Source: Rhodocyclus gracilis | Lineage (GTDB): Bacteria > Pseudomonadota > Gammaproteobacteria > Burkholderiales > Rhodocyclaceae | Assembly: GCF_009617575.1 (NCBI RefSeq) | Contig: NZ_WIXJ01000005.1 | Coordinates: 1 to 64,000, forward strand | Direction: 5' to 3' | DNA: 64,000 nucleotides | In this document: in pieces, positions 33,670 to 46,695 of the stretch | Layout: every line of letters begins with the position of its first letter | Numbering within the stretch: the first letter of the stretch is position 1 | Program-made: the position numbers and the translations under genes | Notes under the pieces: model-generated | Seen by the model: the letters and a program-made list of their open reading frames with translations, nothing else | Databases searched by the model: none | What the model was told of the DNA's origin: nothing

Positions 33670-36600
33670 TCAGAGTACCGGCGCCAACCACCGCGAGGCC
33701 TCCGCCAGCGAAATGCCGCTGCGCTTTGCCCAATCCTCGAGTTGATCGCGACCGATCTTGCTGATCGCGAAATAGCGCGCCTGCGGGTGGGCGAGGTAGA
33801 AGCCCGATACCGACGAGGCTGGCTGCATGGCGAAGTTCTCGGTCAGCGTCATGCCGACCTGCGCCGTCGCCTCGAGCAGGTCAAAGAGCGGCCCCTTGAC
33901 CGTGTGATCCGGGCAGGCCGGATAGCCGGGCGCCGGCCGAATCCCCTGGTAGCGTTCCTTGATCAGCGCTTCCGTGCTGAGTGCTTCGTCGGGCGCATAT
34001 CCCCAGTAATGGCGGCGCACCTCGGCGTGCAGCCATTCGGCGGCGGCTTCTGCGAAGCGGTCGGCGAGCGCCTTGAGCATGATGGCGCGGTAGTCGTCGT
34101 GCGCCGCCTCGAATTCGGCCAGCTTCGTCTCGATGCCGATGCCCGCCGTGACAGCGAAGGCGCCGACCCAGTCGGGCGTGCCACGCGGCGCGACGAAATC
34201 GGCGAGGCAGCCATGCGGCTTGCCATCCGGCCGTTCGTGCTGTTGCCGCAGGTTACGCCAGACGAGGACAGGGGCGCTGCGCGTCTCGTCCGCATAGACT
34301 TCGATATCGTCGCCGACCGCGTTCGCTGGATACAGCCCGAACACGGCGCGCGCACGCAGCCAGCGGCCGGCGATCAGCTCCTGCAACATCGCCTGCCCGT
34401 CGCGATACACCGAGCGCGCCGACTCGCCGACGATCTCGTCGTCGAGAATGCGCGGGAAAGGCCCGGCGAGATCCCACGCCTGGAAGAACGGACCCCAGTC
34501 AAAATACCCGGCGAGCGTCGCCAGATCGATATCGTCGATGACGTGGCGACCGGGGCAACGCGGCGCCACCGGCAGCCAGGCGACGGCGCCCTCCGTTGGC
34601 TCCGGCCGATAGGCATTGGCGCGGGCGTCGGCGAGAGGCACCAGCGTCGTGCCGAGCTTCTTGGCGTGCTGGCTGCGCACGCGTTCGTGCTCGGCGACGA
34701 TTTCGGCGCGATAGGCTTCGCCCTGCTCGTCCGACAGCAGACGCGAAACGACGCCGACCGCACGCGAGGCGTCTGGCACGTAGACCACCGGCTGCTGGTA
34801 GTTCGGTGCGATCTTGATGGCGGTGTGCGCGCGACTGGTTGTCGCGCCGCCGATCAGCAAGGGCTGGTCGAAACCCTGACGCTGCATTTCGGCGGCGACC
34901 TGACTCATCTCTTCGAGCGAGGGCGTGATCAGCCCGGACAGACCGATGATGTTGGCGCGCGACTCACGCGCGGCGGCGAGAATCTTTTCGCACGGCACCA
35001 TGACGCCGAGGTCGATCACCTCGTAGCCGTTGCAGCCAAGCACCACCGAGACGATGTTCTTGCCGATGTCGTGAACGTCGCCCTTGACGGTGGCGATGAC
35101 GATGCGGCCCTTCGCCTGCGAGGCGCCGGTGCGACGCTTCTCTTCCTCGATCCACGGCAAGAGGTGGGCGACGGCCTGTTTCATCACGCGCGCCGACTTG
35201 ACCACCTGCGGCAGGAACATCTTGCCGGCGCCAAAGAGGTCGCCGACCGCGTTCATGCCCGCCATCAGCGGACCTTCGATCACGGTCAAAGGCGGCAGTC
35301 CGGCGGCGGCCGCTTCGGCGCGCGCCTCCTCGGTATCGGTAACGATGTATTCCGTGATGCCCTTGACCAGCGCGTGCGAAAGCCGCTCGGCGACGGGCTT
35401 CTCGCGCCATGCGAGGTCCTCGACGCTCGTCTTGGCCGTTCCCTTCACCGTCTGCGCGAAGTCGACGAGCGCTTCGCCGGCCTCCGGCGAGCGGTTGAGG
35501 ACGACATCCTCGACGCGGCGGCGCAGCTCGGCGGGAATTTCTTCGTAAACGCCCAACTGCGCGGCGTTGACGATGCCCATCGACATGCCGGCGCGAATGG
35601 CGTGGTAGAGGAAAACGGTGTGGATCGCCTCGCGCACCGGGTCGTTGCCGCGGAAGCTGAAGCTGACGTTGGAGACGCCGCCGGAAATCTGCGCGCCGGG
35701 CAGATGGCTGCGAATCCAGCGCGTCGCTTCAATGAAGTCGACAGCGTAGTTGTCGTGTTCGGGAATGCCCGTGGCGACGGCGAAGATGTTGGGGTCGAAA
35801 ACGATGTCTTCGGCGGCAAAACCGATGCCGACGAGCAGTTCGTAGGCGCGACGGCAAATCTGCGTCTTGCGCGCGAAGGTATCGGCCTGCCCTTGTTCGT
35901 CAAAGGCCATGACGACGGTGGCGGCGCCGTAGCGCCGGATCAGCCGCGCCTGAGCGAGGAACTTCTCCTCGCCTTCCTTGAGCGAGATCGAATTGACGAT
36001 GCCCTTGCCCTGCAGGCATTTCAGACCGGCTTCGAGCACTTCCCACTTCGATGAGTCGATCATCACCGGCACGCGTGCGATGTCCGGTTCCGAGGCGATC
36101 AGGTTGAGGAAGCGGATCATCGACGCCTTCGCGTCGAGCATCGCTTCGTCCATGTTGACGTCGATGATCTGTGCGCCGGCGTCGACCTGATTACGGGCGA
36201 CGGCGACCGCCTGCTCGAAGTCGCCGTTCAGAATGAGGCGGGCGAAGGCTTTCGAGCCGGTGACGTTGGTGCGCTCGCCGACATTGACGAACAGCGACTC
36301 GCTGCCGACGTTCAGCGGTTCCAGCCCCGACAGGCGCAACTGCGGCTGGACGCGCGGCGGGCGGCGCGGCGGCAGGTCGGCGAGGGCTTCGGCGATGGCG
36401 CGGATGTGGTCGGGCGAAGTGCCGCAGCAGCCGCCGGCGATGTTGATGATGCCGGCTTCACCCCACTCGCGGATGGCGGCCGCCAGCATGGCGGGCGTCT
36501 CGTCGTAGCCGCCGAAGGCGTTCGGCAGGCCGGCATTCGGGTGTGCCGAAACGAAGCAGTCGCAACGGCGCGATAGCTCGTCGACGTATTGTCGCAGTTC

Positions 36601-37359
36601 GCGCGCGCCGAGCGCGCAGTTAAGACCGAACGAGAGCGGCTTGGCGTGCGCCAGCGAATTCCAGAAGGCTTCGGCGGTCTGCCCCGACAGCGTGCGCCCG
36701 GAGGCGTCGGTGATGGTGCCGGAGATCATGATCGGCAGACGTTGGCCGATCTCGTCGAAGAAGGCCTCGACGGCGAACAGCGCCGCTTTCGCGTTGAGCG
36801 TGTCGAAGACCGTTTCGATCAGGATGATGTCGGCACCACCCGTAGCGAGCCCGCGGACGGCGACGCCGTAGTTGGCGACGAGTTCATCGAAGCTGACGTT
36901 GCGGTAGCCCGGATCGTTCACGTCGGGCGAGATCGACGCCGTGCGTGAGGTCGGGCCGAGCACGCCGGCGACGAAGCGCGGCTTCTCCGGATTCTGTGCC
37001 GTGAATTCGTCGCAGACCTCGCGCGCAATGCGCGCACCGGCGACGTTGAGTTCGTAGACCACCTCTTCCAGGTGGTAATCCGCCTGCGACACCACCGTTG
37101 CGTTGAAGGTATTGGTCTCGATGATGTCGGCACCGGCCGCCAGATAATCGGCATGGATGCCGCGAATCAGGGCCGGTTGGGTCAGCAGCAGGAGGTCGTT
37201 GTCGCCCTTGAGATCGTGCGGGTGGGCGGCGAAGCGTTCGCCCCGGTAGTCCGCTTCCGTCAGTCCGTGCCGCTGGATCATCGTCCCCATGGCGCCGTCG
37301 AGGATGAGGATGCGGCGTTCGAGCAGCGCCCTGAGTTCTTCGCTACGGTCGGCTTGCAT
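33670..37359 (-). CDS. metH: Cobalamin-dependent methionine synthase
   Basis: The 1229-residue multidomain enzyme has an N-terminal homocysteine-binding barrel with zinc cysteines (GLNCALG and [14 protein letters not shown]), a pterin-binding domain ([11 protein letters not shown]...[10 protein letters not shown]...[11 protein letters not shown]), a helical cap, the B12 domain with [10 protein letters not shown] and the histidine ligand, [13 protein letters not shown], and the C-terminal reactivation domain ([14 protein letters not shown]...[11 protein letters not shown]). It makes methionine from homocysteine and methyl-THF. All key motifs appear intact. The 248-nt leader upstream shows no confident riboswitch. 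Confidence 0.97.
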   Translation of the reverse strand: MQADRSEELRALLERRILILDGAMGTMIQRHGLTEADYRGERFAAHPHDLKGDNDLLLLTQPALIRGIHADYLAAGADIIETNTFNATVVSQADYHLEEVVYELNVAGARIAREVCDEFTAQNPEKPRFVAGVLGPTSRTASISPDVNDPGYRNVSFDELVANYGVAVRGLATGGADIILIETVFDTLNAKAALFAVEAFFDEIGQRLPIMISGTITDASGRTLSGQTAEAFWNSLAHAKPLSFGLNCALGARELRQYVDELSRRCDCFVSAHPNAGLPNAFGGYDETPAMLAAAIREWGEAGIINIAGGCCGTSPDHIRAIAEALADLPPRRPPRVQPQLRLSGLEPLNVGSESLFVNVGERTNVTGSKAFARLILNGDFEQAVAVARNQVDAGAQIIDVNMDEAMLDAKASMIRFLNLIASEPDIARVPVMIDSSKWEVLEAGLKCLQGKGIVNSISLKEGEEKFLAQARLIRRYGAATVVMAFDEQGQADTFARKTQICRRAYELLVGIGFAAEDIVFDPNIFAVATGIPEHDNYAVDFIEATRWIRSHLPGAQISGGVSNVSFSFRGNDPVREAIHTVFLYHAIRAGMSMGIVNAAQLGVYEEIPAELRRRVEDVVLNRSPEAGEALVDFAQTVKGTAKTSVEDLAWREKPVAERLSHALVKGITEYIVTDTEEARAEAAAAGLPPLTVIEGPLMAGMNAVGDLFGAGKMFLPQVVKSARVMKQAVAHLLPWIEEEKRRTGASQAKGRIVIATVKGDVHDIGKNIVSVVLGCNGYEVIDLGVMVPCEKILAAARESRANIIGLSGLITPSLEEMSQVAAEMQRQGFDQPLLIGGATTSRAHTAIKIAPNYQQPVVYVPDASRAVGVVSRLLSDEQGEAYRAEIVAEHERVRSQHAKKLGTTLVPLADARANAYRPEPTEGAVAWLPVAPRCPGRHVIDDIDLATLAGYFDWGPFFQAWDLAGPFPRILDDEIVGESARSVYRDGQAMLQELIAGRWLRARAVFGLYPANAVGDDIEVYADETRSAPVLVWRNLRQQHERPDGKPHGCLADFVAPRGTPDWVGAFAVTAGIGIETKLAEFEAAHDDYRAIMLKALADRFAEAAAEWLHAEVRRHYWGYAPDEALSTEALIKERYQGIRPAPGYPACPDHTVKGPLFDLLEATAQVGMTLTENFAMQPASSVSGFYLAHPQARYFAISKIGRDQLEDWAKRSGISLAEASRWLAPVL

Positions 37360-37550
37360 GAGAGTCCTTGCGGCGTGAAATGAAGAGCGGAAAGAGGATG
37401 GTGGCGGAGCCTGAAGACAACGGTGCGTCTACAAGGCGGCGTCCCCGCCACGTTGCGGCTGCCAGCCCGCCTGACAGCGCCCCGGTCGAGGAGCCGCCAG
37501 AGCGGTCGTGGCGGCCATGGCGATGCTTCCCTGACGGCAGCGAACAACAG

Positions 37551-37590
37551 AAAAGCAAAGGTGGCAGCGCGTGCGACCGGCTGCCACCGT
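37551..37590 (-). terminator. Intrinsic terminator after yebC
   Basis: On the minus strand GGTGGCAGC (37588-37580) pairs with GCTGCCACC (37568-37560), with an 11-nt loop, followed by TTTGCTTTT. It separates yebC from metH. Confidence 0.8.
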
Positions 37591-37607
37591 GGTGCGGATC
37601 AGACGCT

Positions 37608-38333
37608 TTAAGCGTCGAGTGCGGCGTTGGTGTAGACCGCCTGGACGTCGTCGAGGCTTTCCAGAACGTCGAGCAGGCGCTGCATGCGTGCGGCGTCGTC
37701 GCCTGCCAGATCGATTTCCGCTTCCGGGCGCATCGTCACGTCGCCGAATTCGGCAGTGAATTGCGCGGCGGCGAGCGCGTCCTTCACGGTCAGGAAGTCG
37801 TTCGGCGGCGTCAGCACTTCGATCGAGCCATCGTCGTGCGTCATCACGTCGTCGGCGCCAGCTTCGATGGCGGCATCCATGAGCGCCGCTTCGTCGGTGC
37901 CCGGCGCGAAGAGCAATTGCCCGCAATGCTTGAACTGGAAGGCGACACAGCCGTCGGTGCCCATGTTGCCGCCGTACTTGGTGAACGCGTGGCGGACTTC
38001 GGCGACGGTACGCGTCTTGTTGTCGGTGAGGCAGTCGACCATGATCGCCGCGCCGGCGATGCCGTAGCCTTCGTAGCGGATTTCCACGTAATCGACGCCT
38101 TCGAGTTCGCCCGTGCCCTTCTTGATCGCGTTGTCGATCTTGTCCTTGGGCATATTGACACCCTTGGCTTTGTCGACGGCCATGCGCAGGCGCGGGTTGA
38201 AGGTCGGATCGCCGCCACCCATGCGGGCAGCGACGGTGATTTCCTTGGCGACGCGCGAAAAGGCGGCGCCGCGCTTTTCATCCTGGCGCCCTTTGCGGTG
38301 CTGGATATTTGCCCATTTGCTGTGTCCTGCCAT
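37608..38333 (-). CDS. yebC: YebC/PmpR family (TACO1-like) regulatory or translation protein
   Basis: The 241-residue protein starts [22 protein letters not shown], the family signature, followed by [22 protein letters not shown] and [21 protein letters not shown]. Family members bind DNA as regulators in some bacteria and help ribosomes with difficult peptide stretches in others. The length is standard. It stands alone on the minus strand, ended by a hairpin terminator, with the HerA-like gene divergent upstream. Confidence 0.95.
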   Translation of the reverse strand: MAGHSKWANIQHRKGRQDEKRGAAFSRVAKEITVAARMGGGDPTFNPRLRMAVDKAKGVNMPKDKIDNAIKKGTGELEGVDYVEIRYEGYGIAGAAIMVDCLTDNKTRTVAEVRHAFTKYGGNMGTDGCVAFQFKHCGQLLFAPGTDEAALMDAAIEAGADDVMTHDDGSIEVLTPPNDFLTVKDALAAAQFTAEFGDVTMRPEAEIDLAGDDAARMQRLLDVLESLDDVQAVYTNAALDA

Positions 38334-38547
38334 CGTCGCTCTCCGAACTCTCCGAAACGCCGACCGCCCCCGGTCGCGCAGACGACGCTACCGGCGCCGA
38401 GAGCGCGGTGCGTCAAACAGGCGCGCATTATACCGATTCGCCAGAAACGCCGGGCTGGCGCAAACGGGGCGTCGATGTTGTATCTGCGCGTAAGGACACG
38501 AAAAACAGTCACGCGTCGCTGCTAGAATCACGAACGACAATTGTTTC

Positions 38548-40161
38548 ATGGCCGATGCTTTTCAGATGACGTCTCCCCTCGATATCGCCCGTGCCGGCGA
38601 CGTGACGCTGGCCTTGCTGCCGGCGTTGGCTAATCGCCATGGTTTGATCGCCGGCGCCACGGGCACCGGTAAAACCATCACCTTGCAGGTTCTCGCCGAG
38701 CGCTTCTCGGCCATCGGCGTGCCCGTCTTTCTGGCTGACGTCAAAGGCGATCTTTCCGGCCTGGCGGCGCCAGCGGCGATCAGCCCCGCGCTGGCTGCGC
38801 GGGTGCAGGCGCTGGGTGTGGAGAATTTCACGCCGGCAGCGTGCCCGACCGTCTTCTGGGATGTATTTGGCGAGCGCGGGCACCCGGTGCGGGCCACCGT
38901 CTCCGATCTGGGGCCGCTGCTGCTCGCCCGCCTGCTCAATCTCAACGAAACGCAGGCAGGCGTCTTGCAGCTCGTCTTCAAGATTGCCGACGACGCCGGC
39001 TTGTTGCTTCTGGACCTGAAGGATCTGCGGGCGATGGTGCAGTACGTCGGCGAGAACGCCCGCCGTTTCACCACCGACTACGGCAACATCTCGGCAGCGT
39101 CGATCGGTGCCATCCAGCGCGGTTTGCTGGGCCTTGGCGAGCAAGGCGGCGAGCATTTCTTCGGCGAGCCGATGCTCGACATCGCCGACCTCATGCAGAC
39201 GAACGACGGACGGGGCGTCGTCAATATCCTCGCGGCCGAAAAGCTGATGGGCGCGCCACGGCTTTACGCGACCTTCCTCCTCTGGCTGTTGGCCGAACTC
39301 TTCGAGCGCTTGCCGGAAGTAGGCGATCTCGAGCGGCCGAAGCTCGTCTTTTTCTTTGACGAAGCGCACCTGCTCTTCAACGATGCGCCACCGGCCCTGC
39401 TCGAAAAAGTCGAGCAGGTGGTGCGCCTCATTCGCTCCAAAGGCGTTGGCGTCTACTTCGTCACGCAGAACCCGCTCGATATTCCCGATACCGTCCTCGG
39501 CCAGCTGGGCAATCGTGTGCAGCATGCGCTACGGGCGTTTACACCTCGCGACCAGAAGGCCGTCCGGGCGGCGGCGCAGACCTTGCGCGCCAACCCCGCG
39601 TTTGACGCCGAGACGGTCATCACCGAACTGGGCGTCGGCGAGGCCTTGGTGTCCTTGCTCGACGGTCAGGGCCGCCCGGCGGTGGTCGAGCGTGCACTGG
39701 TCCTGCCCCCTGCCTCGCGCATCGGGCCGCTCAGCGCTGACGAGCGTCAGGCACTGATTCGCGGATCGGATCTCTACGGTCATTACGAGGCGCTGATTGA
39801 TCGTGCGTCGGCCTACGAAGCCCTGAAAGGGGCTCCCGCCGCTGCGGATGCGCCCTCGCACGGGGCATCGGCTTCCGCCGCGTCGGCCGAGCGGATGAGC
39901 ACCCAAACGGGCCAGGGTACGGCAGACAGGGCAACGGCGCAGGGTGCCGCGTCGTCCGGCAGCTGGCTTGATAGTCTCGGCGAGATTTTTGCTTCCGGCG
40001 AAGACGCGTCGGTCGGGCGTGGCGGTGCTCGTGCGCGCGGCCGGAACGCCGATTCGGTGCTGGAAGCGGCGGCAAAAAGTGCGGCACGGGCGGTAGGTTC
40101 GCAGATCGGGCGGGAAATTGTTCGCGGTGTACTCGGTTCCATCCTCGGCGGACGGCGCTAG
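38548..40161 (+). CDS. HerA/YjgR-like ATPase (DUF853)
   Basis: The 537-residue protein has Walker [15 protein letters not shown] at about 36-49, DVKGDLSGL, Walker [16 protein letters not shown] near 265 and an arginine-containing [41 protein letters not shown] segment. This matches DUF853/YjgR of the HerA-FtsK clade. The C-terminal third is Ala/Ser-rich and ends in [20 protein letters not shown]. Partner and substrate are unknown; a DNA translocase role is inferred from the clade. Confidence 0.9.
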   Translation: MADAFQMTSPLDIARAGDVTLALLPALANRHGLIAGATGTGKTITLQVLAERFSAIGVPVFLADVKGDLSGLAAPAAISPALAARVQALGVENFTPAACPTVFWDVFGERGHPVRATVSDLGPLLLARLLNLNETQAGVLQLVFKIADDAGLLLLDLKDLRAMVQYVGENARRFTTDYGNISAASIGAIQRGLLGLGEQGGEHFFGEPMLDIADLMQTNDGRGVVNILAAEKLMGAPRLYATFLLWLLAELFERLPEVGDLERPKLVFFFDEAHLLFNDAPPALLEKVEQVVRLIRSKGVGVYFVTQNPLDIPDTVLGQLGNRVQHALRAFTPRDQKAVRAAAQTLRANPAFDAETVITELGVGEALVSLLDGQGRPAVVERALVLPPASRIGPLSADERQALIRGSDLYGHYEALIDRASAYEALKGAPAAADAPSHGASASAASAERMSTQTGQGTADRATAQGAASSGSWLDSLGEIFASGEDASVGRGGARARGRNADSVLEAAAKSAARAVGSQIGREIVRGVLGSILGGRR

Positions 40162-40212
40162 GCGCGGCCGCGAGAGGCATCGCCAGACGCCAGGACGTAC
40201 GAAAGGGAGAGC

Positions 40213-40734
40213 ATGAAAAACAAGCTGATCGTTCCGACCAGCAAAGAGCGCGTCATGCGTGAGGATGATTTCATCGTCAGCAAGACCGACCTGACTGGCC
40301 GCATCACCTACGGCAACCGCGTCTTCATCGAATACTCCGGCTATACCGAAGCGCAGTTGCTCGGGCAGCAGCACAACATCATCCGTCACCCGGATATGCC
40401 GCGCTCGGTGTTCAAGCTGCTCTGGGACAACATCGCCAAGAAGCAGGAAGTCTTCGCCTACGTGAAGAACATGGCGAAGGACGGCAGCTTCTACTGGGTC
40501 TTCGCCAACATCACCGCCTCGCTCGACGCGCGCGGCAACATCCTCGGCTACTACTCGGTGCGGCGAAAGCCGCGCGAGTCGGCGATCGCCATCGTGACGC
40601 CGCTCTATCAGGCCATGCTGGCCGCCGAGCAACGCGCGGGCGCCAAGGATGCAATCGCTGCGGGTACGCAGGTGCTCGTCGATGTCCTCACCGAAAAAGG
40701 TCTGAGCTATGAAGAACTCGTTCTCGCCATTTAA
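40213..40734 (+). CDS. PAS-domain energy-taxis sensor, CetB/Aer-type PAS (stand-alone)
   Basis: The 173-residue cytosolic protein is essentially one PAS domain. It carries the Aer-type flavin-site signature [23 protein letters not shown] and the following FKLLWDNI...[10 protein letters not shown], then a helical tail. Aer-type PAS domains bind FAD and report redox state. There is no membrane segment or signalling hairpin. Its 3' end overlaps the next gene by 26 nt, so the two are translationally coupled and likely form one receptor, in the manner of Campylobacter CetB-CetA. Confidence 0.85.
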   Translation: MKNKLIVPTSKERVMREDDFIVSKTDLTGRITYGNRVFIEYSGYTEAQLLGQQHNIIRHPDMPRSVFKLLWDNIAKKQEVFAYVKNMAKDGSFYWVFANITASLDARGNILGYYSVRRKPRESAIAIVTPLYQAMLAAEQRAGAKDAIAAGTQVLVDVLTEKGLSYEELVLAI

Positions 40735-42202
40735 GCGGCTATCGGCAGGGGCGGCCCTGTTGCTGCCGTTTTATGGTGTCGTCGCGCTCCTGCTGGCGGC
40801 GGGCGCGCTCGATTTCTGGCGGCGCGGCTTCGATCCGCTGCTGCTCGCGCTCGTCCTTCTCGCCTTGCCCCTGATCGTCTTCCTGCATTGGGGAATGGCG
40901 CGGCAGAAAGCCTTTGTGAAACAGATCGAGCGCGCGGTGCAGTCGGCGGCGGACGGCAATTTCGACCCGCGCATCATCAATATCCACAGCAACGACGACC
41001 TCGGCAATCTCGCCTGGCACGTCAATAGCCTCCTCGACCAGTGCGAGGCCTATTTCCGCGAGATCGCCACCTCGGCCCGTTGCGCCAGCGAGCGCAAGTT
41101 CTACCGCAAGCCGATTTCCTGCGGGCTGCACGGCATCCTCGCGCAATCGATGGATAGCGTGCGCGAATCTTTCGACGCCATCGAAGCGAACGGCCAGTTC
41201 CAGATGCGCAACGAGCTGCTCTCCACCCTCAGCCAGCTCAACTCGACGCGCAATCTCGACAACCTCGTCAGCAGCCAGAAAGACCTGCGCCACACCAGCC
41301 AGCGCATGGGCGAAGTCACCGAGATTTCGCGCACCGCCAACGCCGACGCCAACGCCAGCCGCGAATCCGTCGCCGAGATCACGACGGCGCTGTCGCGCAG
41401 CAACGAGCTCATCGCCGCCAATTCCGGCACCATCGAGCGCCTGGCCGACAGCGGCAAGGACGTCTCGCAGGCCTTGCAGGTCATTACCGAAATCGCCGAT
41501 CAGACCAACCTGCTCGCCCTCAACGCTGCCATCGAAGCGGCGCGCGCCGGGGAGGCGGGGCGCGGCTTTGCCGTCGTGGCCGACGAAGTGCGCAAGCTCG
41601 CGGAGAAGACCAAGGACGCGACGACGCGCATCCGCGACGTGATCCAGAGCTTCCAGACCGAGCTCACCGCCATGCAGGGCAATTCGAGCGAACTGATGGT
41701 GGCGGCGACGCAGGTGAAAGCCACCGTCGACATCTTCGAAGCCCGTTTCAGCAGCCTCGCCGAGACGGCCAAACATACCGTGCTGGCGGCAGAGCTGGCG
41801 CAGGATATCTCCTTCGCCGCGCTGGCCAAGACCGACGTGATGATCCTCAAGCAGAAGGCCTACATCGCCGTCACCATGGGCCCCGAGTCGGACGTGGCGG
41901 CGAACTTCAGTTTCAGCATCGACAAGTGCCGCCTCGGGCGCTGGATGCGCGAAGGGCGTGGCCGGCAGGCGTTCGCGCATCTGCCGAGTTTCATCGCCCT
42001 CGACATGCCGCACCGCCAGCTGCACCAGCTCATCGACGAAGCGCTCGCCCTGGCGAAGGAAAACTGGGCCAACGACGCGCAGCTGCAAAAAACGCTCATT
42101 GGCCGTTATCAATCGACCGAAGACGCCGCCGATCAGGTGTTGCTGCTGCTGACGCAGCTGATCGAAGAGAAAAACACCGAAATCAAGGCTTTCTCCAGCT
42201 GA
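40709..42202 (+). CDS. CetA-like membrane chemoreceptor with C-terminal CZB domain
   Basis: The 497 residues start with two membrane segments (about 13-60) and no extracytoplasmic sensor domain, then a HAMP-like region, a signalling hairpin (tip [20 protein letters not shown] at about 261-280) and a C-terminal CZB zinc-binding-like domain (365-480). In CZB the ligands C407 (KCRLGRW) and H435/H439 (HRQLH) are present, but the first His is replaced by V377 (KTDVMILKQ). The sensor is probably supplied by the upstream PAS protein. Confidence 0.88.
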   Translation: MKNSFSPFKRLSAGAALLLPFYGVVALLLAAGALDFWRRGFDPLLLALVLLALPLIVFLHWGMARQKAFVKQIERAVQSAADGNFDPRIINIHSNDDLGNLAWHVNSLLDQCEAYFREIATSARCASERKFYRKPISCGLHGILAQSMDSVRESFDAIEANGQFQMRNELLSTLSQLNSTRNLDNLVSSQKDLRHTSQRMGEVTEISRTANADANASRESVAEITTALSRSNELIAANSGTIERLADSGKDVSQALQVITEIADQTNLLALNAAIEAARAGEAGRGFAVVADEVRKLAEKTKDATTRIRDVIQSFQTELTAMQGNSSELMVAATQVKATVDIFEARFSSLAETAKHTVLAAELAQDISFAALAKTDVMILKQKAYIAVTMGPESDVAANFSFSIDKCRLGRWMREGRGRQAFAHLPSFIALDMPHRQLHQLIDEALALAKENWANDAQLQKTLIGRYQSTEDAADQVLLLLTQLIEEKNTEIKAFSS

Positions 42203-42232
42203 TCCCGCAGCTCGTTCGCTTCCCCGTTTTGT

Positions 42233-42262
42233 AAAAGCCTCTCCGTTCGCGGAGAGGCTTTT
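42233..42262. terminator. Bidirectional intrinsic terminator
   Basis: AAAAGCCTCTCC (42233-42244), loop GTTCGC, GGAGAGGCTTTT (42251-42262) plus further Ts. It serves both the chemoreceptor on the plus strand and the converging LysR gene. Confidence 0.9.
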
Positions 42263-42263
42263 T

Positions 42264-43163
42264 TCAGCTCTCGTCGCGCGGCGCGTGCAGTAGCGAATCG
42301 ACCAGCGCCGCCGGGAAGCCTGACAGGGCCGAACGCTTGCGCACGCAGACTTGCAGATCGCGCTGCGCCCAGGGCTCATCGAGCGCGACGATGGCCGGCG
42401 GCTCGCGCAGCCCGTTGCTTGGGACCGCGCTCTGCGGCACGAGCCCGACACCGACACCAGCGCCGACCATGCGGCAGACCGCCTCGAAGCTACGGACCTG
42501 GATGCGCACGTCGAGATGCCGCCCGAGCGCAGCGGCGGCATTGGTGGTGAAGGTGTGGATGGCGGAGCCGGCGTGCAGCATCACGAAGGGGAAATCGAGC
42601 ACGTCGGCAAAGCGCGTGACGGTGCGCGTCGAGAGGGGATGGGCGGCCGGCGTGACGAGCACCAGCCGGTCGGCGCGATAGGGAATCAGCTCGACGTCGG
42701 CGCCCTCGATGCGCTCGGCAACGACACCGAGATCAATCTCGCCGCGCGCCACGGCAAGGACGATCTCCGGACTGGTGTGCTCTTCGAGCGCGACGCTCAC
42801 CTGCGGATGCTGCCGCAGGAATCCGGCGAGGTCGTCGGGCAGGAAAGTATGCGTCGCGTGCGTGTTCGCCCACAGCGCGACGTGTCCGCGCACCCCTTCG
42901 GCGTAGGGGGCGAGATCGGCGTGCATCTGTTCGATCTGGGCGAACACCTGGCGGGCGTGGCGCAGCAGCGCCTCGCCGGCGCGGGTGAGGATAACGCCGC
43001 GTGCGCGCCGTTCGAAGAGCGGCGCACCGAGCGCCTCCTCGAGCAGATGCAGCCGGTGGCTGGCCGAGGAGGTTGCCAGCTGCACGCGGGCGGCGCCGCG
43101 CGTCAGGTTCTTCTCTTCGGCAATGGCGACAAAAAGTCGCAGATCAACAAGGTCGTAGCGCAT
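42264..43163 (-). CDS. LysR-type transcriptional regulator
   Basis: Starting at MRYDLVDLRLFVAIAEEKNL gives 299 residues. The HTH covers LTRGAARVQLATSSASHRLHLLEEALGAPLFERRARGV. The effector domain has the usual PBP2 halves (VSVALEEHTSPEIVLAVARGEIDLGVVAE, MVGAGVGVGLVPQSA). The ligand is not recognisable. It converges on the chemoreceptor cluster and diverges from the BdlA-like gene, so it may control the latter. An in-frame extension upstream to 43247 is unlikely. Confidence 0.88.
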   Translation of the reverse strand: MRYDLVDLRLFVAIAEEKNLTRGAARVQLATSSASHRLHLLEEALGAPLFERRARGVILTRAGEALLRHARQVFAQIEQMHADLAPYAEGVRGHVALWANTHATHTFLPDDLAGFLRQHPQVSVALEEHTSPEIVLAVARGEIDLGVVAERIEGADVELIPYRADRLVLVTPAAHPLSTRTVTRFADVLDFPFVMLHAGSAIHTFTTNAAAALGRHLDVRIQVRSFEAVCRMVGAGVGVGLVPQSAVPSNGLREPPAIVALDEPWAQRDLQVCVRKRSALSGFPAALVDSLLHAPRDES

Positions 43164-43444
43164 GGTGGTCCTGTGCGTGGCGGCGAAGCGTGGCGCTTTC
43201 GTGTGCGGCGAAGACTCGTCGGCAAGTGTAGCAAGTGCGTTCGCCATGCGGCCGCGCGCGTGGCCGCCGACGGAACAGGCCGGTAACGGTCGTCCTTAGG
43301 CCTGGCAGCCTTTCTCGCTATGCCGAAAAACTTTTTCATATCAGCGTCATGCCGGTGCAACGCGCCCCGGCGCGGGCTGTCGAAGTGGCACCACGAAGCC
43401 CGTCGTCGGTCGAGGCGACGCCCACTCAGCCATCGGAGGTCGGC

Positions 43445-44761
43445 ATGTTCGGCAACAAGAACCACGAGAAAATCGCGGTGCTGGAAGGCGAATTGCGCGA
43501 GGCGCGGGCGCTGACAAATGCGCTGGAGCGCTCCAACGCGGTCATCGAATTAGGGCTCGACGGCAGGATCCTGCGTGTGAACGCCAACTTCTGCGCGGCG
43601 ATGGGCTACGCCGCCGATGAACTCATCGGCCACGAACACAAAGAACTGTGCGACCCGCAACTGGCGAACAGCCAGTATTACGAGCGCCATTGGGCGAACC
43701 TGCGGCGTGGCGAGTTCTTTCGCGGCACGATCAAGCGGCGGCGCAAGGACGGCAGCGACATCTGGCTGGAGGCGACCTACAACCCCGTGCTCGACGATAG
43801 CGGGCAGCCGTGCAAGATCGTCAAATTCGCCACCGACGTGACGAAGCAGGTCGAAGACGCCGCGCGGGCGCAGGCCATGGTGAAAGCGATCGAGCGCTCA
43901 ATGGCCGTCGTCGAATTCACCCCCGACGGCACCATCCTGCGCGCCAACGACAATTTCCTGTCGACCATGGGCTATGCCGGGAAGGACGTCGTCGGCCAGC
44001 ATCACCGCATCTTTTGTCAGCCCGCCGATGCGGCCAGCCCGGCGTATGCGCGCTTCTGGGAGTCGCTGGCGCGCGGCGAGTACTTCTCCGGGCAGTTCTG
44101 CCGCCTCAATCGCCACGGCGGGGAGGTCTGGCTGGAAGCGACCTATAACCCGGTCTTCGGGCCGGACGGCCAGGTCAGCAAGATCGTCAAGTTCGCCAGC
44201 GACATCAGCGCCCAGATCAAGCGCAACGCCGCCGAAAAGGAAGGCACGGCGACCGCCTACGAGGTGGCGCTGGAAACGCAGGAAATCTCGCGTGGCGGCG
44301 AGCAGATCATTCACGAGACGATTGCCAAGATGCGGTCGATTGCGGCGACCGTGGAGCGTTCGGCCGGGCTGGTCGAAGCGCTCGGCACGCAGACGACGCA
44401 GATCACCTCGATCGTCAACACCATCAAGGAAATCGCCGACCAGACCAATCTGCTGGCGCTTAACGCCGCCATCGAGGCAGCACGTGCCGGCGAGAGCGGG
44501 CGCGGCTTCGCCGTCGTCGCCGACGAAGTGCGCAAGCTGGCCGAGCGCACCGCCCAGTCGACGGGTGATGTCGGCAGCATGATCCAGGGCATCCAGCAGG
44601 AAACCCGCTCCGTTAGCAGCAGCATGGGCAGTGGCCTGGCCGAGGTGGCCGAGGGCGTCGATCTGGTCAACAGCGCCGGCGAGTCGATCCAGCGCATGCA
44701 CAACGGCGCCGCACGCGTCGTCGAAGTCATCCAGCAACTCTCGGAAACCGTCGCCGGCTAG
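43445..44761 (+). CDS. Soluble PAS-PAS chemoreceptor (BdlA-like)
   Basis: ATG 43445 follows CGGAGG and gives 438 residues: two tandem PAS domains (about 15-130 and 135-250, each with WLEATYNPV...GQ and KIVKFA.D) and an MCP signalling domain with tip [20 protein letters not shown]. No membrane segment is present. This architecture and length match Pseudomonas BdlA, a cytosolic receptor for biofilm dispersal and redox signals. The ligand, possibly heme or FAD, is not certain. Confidence 0.88.
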   Translation: MFGNKNHEKIAVLEGELREARALTNALERSNAVIELGLDGRILRVNANFCAAMGYAADELIGHEHKELCDPQLANSQYYERHWANLRRGEFFRGTIKRRRKDGSDIWLEATYNPVLDDSGQPCKIVKFATDVTKQVEDAARAQAMVKAIERSMAVVEFTPDGTILRANDNFLSTMGYAGKDVVGQHHRIFCQPADAASPAYARFWESLARGEYFSGQFCRLNRHGGEVWLEATYNPVFGPDGQVSKIVKFASDISAQIKRNAAEKEGTATAYEVALETQEISRGGEQIIHETIAKMRSIAATVERSAGLVEALGTQTTQITSIVNTIKEIADQTNLLALNAAIEAARAGESGRGFAVVADEVRKLAERTAQSTGDVGSMIQGIQQETRSVSSSMGSGLAEVAEGVDLVNSAGESIQRMHNGAARVVEVIQQLSETVAG

Positions 44762-44891
44762 CGTCCGCCACTCGCCGCGCGATAGCGCACACTGCCGAGC
44801 GACGTCCCCAGTGGCGACGCGCCACGGCGCATTTCCTCGCAAGAAGGGCATTCGCCGGCGCTTCGGCGCTATTCCCTCCCGCCTGGCGTTA

Positions 44892-44907
44892 TGTAGTGAA
44901 CAACACA
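44892..44907. promoter_or_regulatory. NifA-type upstream activator sequence TGT-N10-ACA
   Basis: TGT (44892-44894), ten bases, ACA (44905-44907), with a further TG/CA symmetry inside. It lies about 140 nt upstream of the -12 element at 45041, a usual distance for NifA. A short motif such as this has a chance expectation of a few percent in the region. Confidence 0.5.
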
Positions 44908-45026
44908 GCGTCGTCGCGAAGCTCACATCGCATGCCGCCTGACAGCGGCCCGGCGGCACCCTTCGCGTGCCGCGCATGCCTTGCCAGTAAAGGGATTGAT
45001 GCCGTCAGCGCGGAATTTTCAGCCGC

Positions 45027-45043
45027 TTGGCATCCTTTCTGCT
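45027..45043 (+). promoter_or_regulatory. Candidate sigma-54 promoter of the NifA-like gene
   Basis: TTGGCAT with GG at 45029-45030 and CTGCT with GC at 45041-45042 gives the invariant GG-N10-GC spacing. It differs from TTGGCAC-N5-TTGC in one or two positions. It is 48 nt upstream of ATG 45090. Confidence 0.5.
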
Positions 45044-45089
45044 GAACGAGGGCGGGCGCCTGTGTCGCCCGACTTTGGAGCCGTGCACC

Positions 45090-46691
<1,602 letters not shown>

Positions 46692-46695
46692 GCGC

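Larger units (their letters stand above)
44762..45089. other. Regulatory region upstream of the NifA-like gene
   Basis: No gene is visible in these 328 nt. It contains a TGT-N10-ACA element and a -24/-12-type promoter, described separately. Confidence 0.6.

Noticed and set aside
33649..36054. Open frame of about 800 codons on the plus strand opposite metH
   Set aside because: It mirrors metH codon for codon in a GC-rich region and its product is Arg/Val/Gly-rich without recognisable motifs. It is an antisense shadow.
37360..37607. Cobalamin or SAH riboswitch upstream of metH
   Set aside because: Some consensus-like fragments occur, but not in the right order or spacing. Not listed as a feature.
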